Assembly: GCA_947449515.1 (NCBI GenBank) | Contig: CANFSD010000014.1 | Location: 1 to 19,066 of the forward strand | Reading direction: 5' to 3' | DNA length: 19,066 bases | Origin: Bacteroidota bacterium | GTDB lineage: Bacteria; Bacteroidota; Bacteroidia; UKL13-3 | In this document: positions 14,882 to 19,066 of the stretch, one piece after another | Numbering within the stretch: position 1 is the first letter of the stretch | Layout of the letters: each line of letters starts with the position of its first letter | The notes under the pieces: generated by a model | Databases searched by the model: none | What the model was told of the DNA's origin: nothing | Seen by the model: only the letters and a program-made list of their open reading frames with translations | Position numbers and translations under genes: made by a program

Positions 14882-15640
14882 TTATAAATAATTATTTAAT
14901 AATTCGGCTTCACAAACTTTTTTGTAGGTTTTGTTTGCAATGGCCTCAGGTAATAGTTGCATGTGGCGCATATGGTGGGTGTCCGAACCTACCATATCTA
15001 TTAGTTTTTGGTTCACCAGGTAATTGGCGGCATCGGCTACAGGCTTAGAGTAATAGCCTAATGTAGAAAGCATATTGAGTTGAAACAATACACCACGGTC
15101 TTTGAGTTCGTGGTATTTTTCTTTCTCATTGGCATAATATAAGTAGCGCTCAGGATGGGCCAAAACAGGAATAAAACCGCCAATTTGTAATTCAAATAAG
15201 CAGCTGCTAAAGTTTCTAGGTTCGGTCATAAAAGGCAATTCCACCAAAATGTGTTTTCCTTCTGGGCCAAAAGTAAGGAGATTACCGGCAGCTATTTTTT
15301 TCTCAAAACCATCATCAATCATGTATTCTGCGGCGGCATCAAATTCAATTTGAATATTTTCCTCTTGCAGGCGTTTTCTAATTTGGTCCCTGAGAGGATA
15401 AATATTTTCCTTGCTGTTTTTGTAAAAATCAGACATTACATGCGGGGTGGTAATTACCTTACGCATGCCCAGCTTCTCAAAATGTCTTAATATTTCTATG
15501 CTTTGTTCAATGGTTTCACACCCATCATCTACCCCAAAAATGAGGTGGGAGTGAAACTCAACTTGTATTGGATTTACAAATTGCGTGGAGGATTTTTCCT
15601 CCACGCTTTTTTTGCCAAATATTTTAGATAAAAACGACAA
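14882..15640 (-). CDS. CpsB/YwqE-type tyrosine-protein phosphatase (PHP fold)
   Basis: A 252-residue metal-dependent phosphatase of the PHP superfamily, the type that removes phosphate from bacterial tyrosine kinases controlling capsule and exopolysaccharide export. Metal ligands are visible in order: HSH (30-32) in EFHSHLIFGVDDG, TTPH (64-67), E105 in AAEYMID, AHPERY (161-166, His162) and GSDTHH (218-223). The start is TTG at 15638-15640, one base after the isomerase stop. No ATG precedes the conserved HSH region, and the residues after the TTG (FLSKIFGKK) look like a normal start for this family. No matching kinase or Wza-like exporter is inside the window; upstream genes make sugar nucleotides, which supports the surface-polysaccharide role. 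Confidence 0.9.
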   Translation of the reverse strand: MSFLSKIFGKKSVEEKSSTQFVNPIQVEFHSHLIFGVDDGCETIEQSIEILRHFEKLGMRKVITTPHVMSDFYKNSKENIYPLRDQIRKRLQEENIQIEFDAAAEYMIDDGFEKKIAAGNLLTFGPEGKHILVELPFMTEPRNFSSCLFELQIGGFIPVLAHPERYLYYANEKEKYHELKDRGVLFQLNMLSTLGYYSKPVADAANYLVNQKLIDMVGSDTHHMRHMQLLPEAIANKTYKKVCEAELLNNYL

Positions 15641-15641
15641 A

Positions 15642-16619
15642 TTATACCTTTTCTAAAAATTCTTTAAGAGAGGCAATATTAGGAACGTTCAATGAATCAA
15701 CTTTTCTAAAATCCGCCACCATCAAGCTAATCCAGTCGAGGCGATGGATAGTTTGGTAAACAGATGCTAAGGTAAATTCTTCTACACCCATCTCAATAAT
15801 TTTATGGTTTTCAACTTCCAATAATCCATTTAAAAATTCAAATCTAGATCCTACACGTGCATTGCTGTTTGAATTTAAAAAGAAGAAAACAGTATCTAAA
15901 GTGCCATAATAACTTTCAATTACATTGTGGTTATGTTCTGGCACAACATGGGTAAAGCACTCATGTTTGGCATTCTCTTGAATTTGTTGTGCAAAGCGGG
16001 TGGCAACAGCTTCAAACTGCGCATCGCTCAATACTACAAATTTAGATTTGCTTTTAGATTGAATGGTATGAAATACTTGTTCTGCATCTTCAAAATACGG
16101 GGTGCAATCGTCAAATAATCTTACAATACTTTGCAATTCACCCTTCACTTCTTTGCCCATTAATTCGCCAAAGATTTGCACCAAATAGGTGAGTGAAAAG
16201 CCTAATGCCATTCTAGGTTGAAAACCTTGTTCAATCATATAGGTTTTCATATGGTGTTCATTAGCCAAAGCAGCTAATTTACCACCACCGGTAAGCACAA
16301 TAACTGTGCTGCCTTTTCCTTTAACCTCTTCAAACATGGCTAAAGTTTCTTCGGTATTTCCGCTGTACGAACCTAAAATAATCAAGGTTTTTTCGTTCAC
16401 ATAGGCTGGTAATGAATAATCGGCAATTACTTCTACAGGAATTGGAAATTCGTTCATGAAAATAGTTTTCACAATACGACCGCCAATCCCACTGCCACCT
16501 AATCCACCAATTAAAATATTGGAGAATTGTGAAGCAGACAATCCGTGATTGCTGTAATTTTCGAGTGCATAATTAATTTGGTAACCAAATTTTTTCAATG
16601 CTTCATGTTGTGGGTTCAT
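15642..16619 (-). CDS. Bifunctional phosphoglucose/phosphomannose isomerase
   Basis: A 325-residue SIS-domain enzyme that interconverts fructose-6-phosphate with glucose-6-phosphate and mannose-6-phosphate. Visible marks: GGLGGSGIGG (38-47), the phosphosugar-binding SYSGNTEETL (84-93), LTGGGKLA (109-116), PRMALG (135-140) and PEHNHNVIE (227-235) with the likely catalytic His231. The C-terminal block (from about 255, RFEFLNGLLEVENHKIIEM) is the extra domain of the short PGI/PMI class, first known from archaea and found in Bacteroidota, not the classical long PGI. It supplies hexose phosphates to the sugar-nucleotide genes beside it. The ATG at 16617-16619 lies 29 bases after the rfbA stop. Confidence 0.94.
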   Translation of the reverse strand: MNPQHEALKKFGYQINYALENYSNHGLSASQFSNILIGGLGGSGIGGRIVKTIFMNEFPIPVEVIADYSLPAYVNEKTLIILGSYSGNTEETLAMFEEVKGKGSTVIVLTGGGKLAALANEHHMKTYMIEQGFQPRMALGFSLTYLVQIFGELMGKEVKGELQSIVRLFDDCTPYFEDAEQVFHTIQSKSKSKFVVLSDAQFEAVATRFAQQIQENAKHECFTHVVPEHNHNVIESYYGTLDTVFFFLNSNSNARVGSRFEFLNGLLEVENHKIIEMGVEEFTLASVYQTIHRLDWISLMVADFRKVDSLNVPNIASLKEFLEKV

Positions 16620-16648
16620 ATAGGTTTCTTTTTATTTTTTGTAATGAA

Positions 16649-17509
16649 TTATTTAAGCAGGCCCATGATGTATTTACCATATCCGCTCTTTAAATATTTT
16701 TTAGCTTCACGCTCAAGACCTGCATTATCTAGCCATCCCATGCGGTAGGCAATTTCTTCAATACAGCCAATTTTCCATCCTTGGCGTTCTTCAATTACTT
16801 GTACAAACTGACCAGCTTGCATCAATGAATCAAAAGTACCTGTATCTAACCAAGCCGTGCCGCGTTGCAATACACCTACCTTTAATTTTCCTGCCGCCAG
16901 ATACACTTTATTTACATCTGTTATTTCTAATTCACCCCTTGGTGAGGGTTTAATATTGGCAGCTATTTCTACTACGCTGTTGTCGTAAAAATATAAACCA
17001 GGAACCGCATAACTTGATTTTGGTTCACTTGGTTTTTCTTCTATACTCAATGCTTTCATGTTTTGGTCGAACTCCACTACGCCGTAGCGCTCTGGGTCGT
17101 TTACGTGGTAAGCAAATACCACGCCACCATCAGGGTCATTATTGCTTTGTAATAGTTGGCTCAAACCTGCTGCATAGAAAATATTGTCGCCTAATACCAA
17201 TGCCACTTTATCTTTTCCAATAAAATCTGCCCCAATTATAAATGCTTGCGCCAAGCCATCCGGTGAAGGTTGCTCTGCATACTCAAACCTACATCCAATT
17301 TGAGAACCATCGCCCAATAATTTTTTAAATCCAGGAAGATCATGTGGCGTAGAAATAATTAAAATTTCTCTAATACCTGCCAACATCAAAGTGCTAAGCG
17401 GATAGTAAATCATTGGTTTGTCGTAAACCGGCATCAATTGCTTGCTAACAGCAATGGTGAGGGGGTGCAAACGGGTGCCGCTTCCACCGGCGAGTATAAT
17501 TCCTTTCAT
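16649..17509 (-). CDS. rfbA: Glucose-1-phosphate thymidylyltransferase (RfbA/RmlA)
   Basis: It joins glucose-1-phosphate and dTTP to dTDP-glucose, the first step towards dTDP-deoxysugars such as rhamnose. The 286 residues match the short RmlA form. Motifs: the nucleotide loop LAGGSGTRLHPLT (6-18), KPMIYYPLS (31-39), EQPSPDGLAQA (79-89), LGDNIFY (106-112) with metal-binding Asp108, EEKP (157-160), GELEITDVN (192-200) and AWLDTGTFDSL (219-229). It follows rfbB by 9 bases on the same strand. The enzyme is normally feedback-inhibited by dTDP-rhamnose (family knowledge). No rfbC or rfbD is visible in the window. Confidence 0.96.
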   Translation of the reverse strand: MKGIILAGGSGTRLHPLTIAVSKQLMPVYDKPMIYYPLSTLMLAGIREILIISTPHDLPGFKKLLGDGSQIGCRFEYAEQPSPDGLAQAFIIGADFIGKDKVALVLGDNIFYAAGLSQLLQSNNDPDGGVVFAYHVNDPERYGVVEFDQNMKALSIEEKPSEPKSSYAVPGLYFYDNSVVEIAANIKPSPRGELEITDVNKVYLAAGKLKVGVLQRGTAWLDTGTFDSLMQAGQFVQVIEERQGWKIGCIEEIAYRMGWLDNAGLEREAKKYLKSGYGKYIMGLLK

Positions 17510-17518
17510 GGCTAATGC

Positions 17519-18574
17519 TTATCTGTTTTGGTACATTTGATCGTAATATTTGGCATAATTACCGCTGGTAACTTCGTCCATCCATTCTTGGTTTTCTAAA
17601 TACCAATCAATGGTTTTGGCAATGCCTTCTTCAAATTGTAAACTTGGTTCCCAGCCAAGTTCTTTCATTATTTTATTGGCATCAATGGCGTAACGTAAGT
17701 CGTGTCCTGCACGGTCTGTTACATAGCTAATTAATTTTTCAGATTCTCCTTCGGCTCTACCAAGTTTTTTGTCTGCCGTTTTGCAAATTACTTTAATTAA
17801 ATCAAGGTTGGTCCACTCGTTAAATCCACCAATATTATAGGTTTCACCATTGGCCCCTTTGTGAAATACATCATCAATGGCCCTGGCATGGTCTAACACA
17901 TACAACCAATCGCGCACGTTTTCACCTTTGCCATAAACAGGCAAAGCTTTGTTGTTGCGAATATTATTAATGAACAATGGAATTAATTTTTCTGGGAATT
18001 GGTTCGGACCATAATTGTTTGAGCAATTGCTTAAAACAACGGGCATTTTATAGGTATTGTGGTAGGCACGCACAAAATGATCTGAACTTGCTTTGCTAGC
18101 AGAATAAGGTGATTGAGGGTCATACGGGGTTTCTTCTAAAAAGAAACCGCCATCATGCAAACTGCCATAGACTTCGTCTGTAGAAACATGGTAAAACCTT
18201 TTGTTTTCCATCTTGTCTTTCCAAATTTCCTTGGCTGCATTTAATAAATTTACCGTGCCAACTACATTGGTCATCACAAATTCCAATGGGTTTGTAATGC
18301 TGCGATCCACATGGCTCTCGGCTGCCAAATGAATTACAGAATCAAATTGGTGTTTTTTGAATAATTCATTCAGGGCATTTGCATCAACAATATCTACTTT
18401 ATGAAAATGGTAATTAGGAGCATTTTCTATGTCGGTAATGTTTTTCAAATTTCCTGCATAGGTTAATTTGTCCAAGTTGTGAATTTGGTAATTAGGGTAT
18501 TTGTTTACAAACAAACGAACCACATGCGAGCCAATAAAACCGGCACCTCCGGTGATTAATATATTTCTATTCAT
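17519..18574 (-). CDS. rfbB: dTDP-glucose 4,6-dehydratase (RfbB/RmlB)
   Basis: This extended short-chain dehydrogenase turns dTDP-glucose into dTDP-4-keto-6-deoxyglucose, the branch point for many deoxysugars. In 351 residues: the NAD-binding GGAGFIGSHV (9-18), LDKLTYAGN (34-42), AAESHVDRSI (84-93), STDEVYG (131-137) with catalytic Asp133 and Glu134, YSASK (157-161) as catalytic Tyr and Lys, NNYGPNQFPEKLIPL (186-200) and RAGHDLRYAID near 287-297. All active-site residues are present and the length is normal. The ATG at 18572-18574 is 6 bases after the galE stop, so galE, rfbB and rfbA are surely co-transcribed. Confidence 0.97.
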   Translation of the reverse strand: MNRNILITGGAGFIGSHVVRLFVNKYPNYQIHNLDKLTYAGNLKNITDIENAPNYHFHKVDIVDANALNELFKKHQFDSVIHLAAESHVDRSITNPLEFVMTNVVGTVNLLNAAKEIWKDKMENKRFYHVSTDEVYGSLHDGGFFLEETPYDPQSPYSASKASSDHFVRAYHNTYKMPVVLSNCSNNYGPNQFPEKLIPLFINNIRNNKALPVYGKGENVRDWLYVLDHARAIDDVFHKGANGETYNIGGFNEWTNLDLIKVICKTADKKLGRAEGESEKLISYVTDRAGHDLRYAIDANKIMKELGWEPSLQFEEGIAKTIDWYLENQEWMDEVTSGNYAKYYDQMYQNR

Positions 18575-18580
18575 AGTATT

Positions 18581-19066
18581 TTATTGTTTTGCCAAAGCCT
18601 GTTCCCATTTCCATGCGCTGGCCATGCTTTGTTTTAAATCGTATATTGTTTTCCATCCTAATTCATTCCATGCCTTATGGCAATCGGCATAAATTTGAAT
18701 GATATCACCACTTCTTCTTGGGCCAATTTGGTAGTTTAATTTTACACCACTCACTGCTTCAAATGCCTGAATTACTTCTAAAACAGAATTGCCTTGCCCC
18801 GTTCCTAAATTGAAAACGGAAAAAGGATTATGATATTTTTCTTTAGCTAAAAAATCAATGGCTGCCACATGCGCTTTTGCAATATCAACCACATGAATAT
18901 AATCCCTAATGCATGTACCATCTGGGGTTGGGTAATCATTACCATGCACAGTGAGGGCTGCTCTTTTGCCAATGCCAGTTTGTGTAATGTATGGAACTAA
19001 ATTGTTTGGAACCCCAATCGGTAATTCTCCAATAAGGGCAGATTCATGTGCACCAATTGGGTTAAA
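18581..19066 (-). CDS. galE: UDP-glucose 4-epimerase (GalE), C-terminal part (cut by window edge)
   Basis: GalE interconverts UDP-glucose and UDP-galactose. The frame is open from the right edge of the window to the stop at 18581, giving the last 161 residues. The missing N-terminal half would carry the Rossmann motif and the catalytic YxxxK. The visible part begins FNPIGAHESALIGELPIGVP (usual RYFNPIGAH block), then NNLVPYITQTGIGKRAAL, GNDYPTPDGTCIRDYIHVVD and FNLGTGQGNSVLEV, all strongly typical of GalE. A GTG at 18947-18949 lies inside this run and is not a real start. It is the first visible gene of the sugar-nucleotide operon. Confidence 0.95.
   Translation of the reverse strand, partial: FNPIGAHESALIGELPIGVPNNLVPYITQTGIGKRAALTVHGNDYPTPDGTCIRDYIHVVDIAKAHVAAIDFLAKEKYHNPFSVFNLGTGQGNSVLEVIQAFEAVSGVKLNYQIGPRRSGDIIQIYADCHKAWNELGWKTIYDLKQSMASAWKWEQALAKQ

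Noticed and set aside
18581..18949. Short galE start at GTG 18949
   Set aside because: The frame is open to the window edge and the upstream residues match the GalE core, so this is an internal codon.

Overview
The window looks like a piece of a Bacteroidota chromosome. It is AT-rich, shows no clear Shine-Dalgarno sites, and carries several families typical of that phylum: an Omp28-type lipoprotein, a DUF1684 lipoprotein, the pantothenate kinase / outer-membrane protein / LptC gene order, a LytS-type kinase with a LytTR regulator, and a fused phosphoglucose/phosphomannose isomerase. Sequences resembling the Bacteroidota promoter (TTG, about 20 bases, TAnnTTTG) precede several genes. Both ends are cut inside genes. 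Gene density is very high: the largest non-coding gap is about 150 bases. I saw no tRNA, rRNA, insertion sequence, CRISPR array or phage gene.

Layout. (1) Positions 1-4006, minus strand: an operon that starts with a ribosome silencing factor carrying a histone-H1-like lysine/alanine tail (rsfS). It continues into four exported proteins: an outer-membrane barrel-like protein, an Omp28-type lipoprotein with a CxxC motif, a DUF1684 lipoprotein, and a cut secreted protein. (2) Positions 4051-7543, plus strand: birA, coaX, an outer-membrane protein, lptC and a 56-residue two-helix membrane protein, all touching or overlapping. (3) Positions 7540-8076, minus strand: a membrane-anchored SRPBCC protein. 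(4) Positions 8229-10748, plus strand: a LiaF-like membrane protein, a histidine kinase and a LytTR response regulator, probably one envelope-sensing unit. (5) Positions 10743-13454, minus strand: sucA, standing without the E2 gene. (6) Positions 13535-19066, minus strand: galE (cut), rfbB, rfbA, the phosphosugar isomerase, a CpsB/YwqE-type phosphatase, and an alpha/beta hydrolase whose catalytic serine position is glycine.

How the parts fit. Most of the window serves the cell envelope: LPS export (lptC), outer-membrane proteins and lipoproteins, envelope-stress sensing, and activated sugars for surface polysaccharide (galE, rfbAB, isomerase, phosphatase). Housekeeping metabolism is represented by biotin attachment, CoA synthesis and the TCA cycle. 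No wholly new system is evident. The most unusual items are the tail on RsfS, the serine-less hydrolase with a dyad around its start codon, the small membrane gene behind lptC, and two convergent gene pairs whose stop codons share a palindrome.
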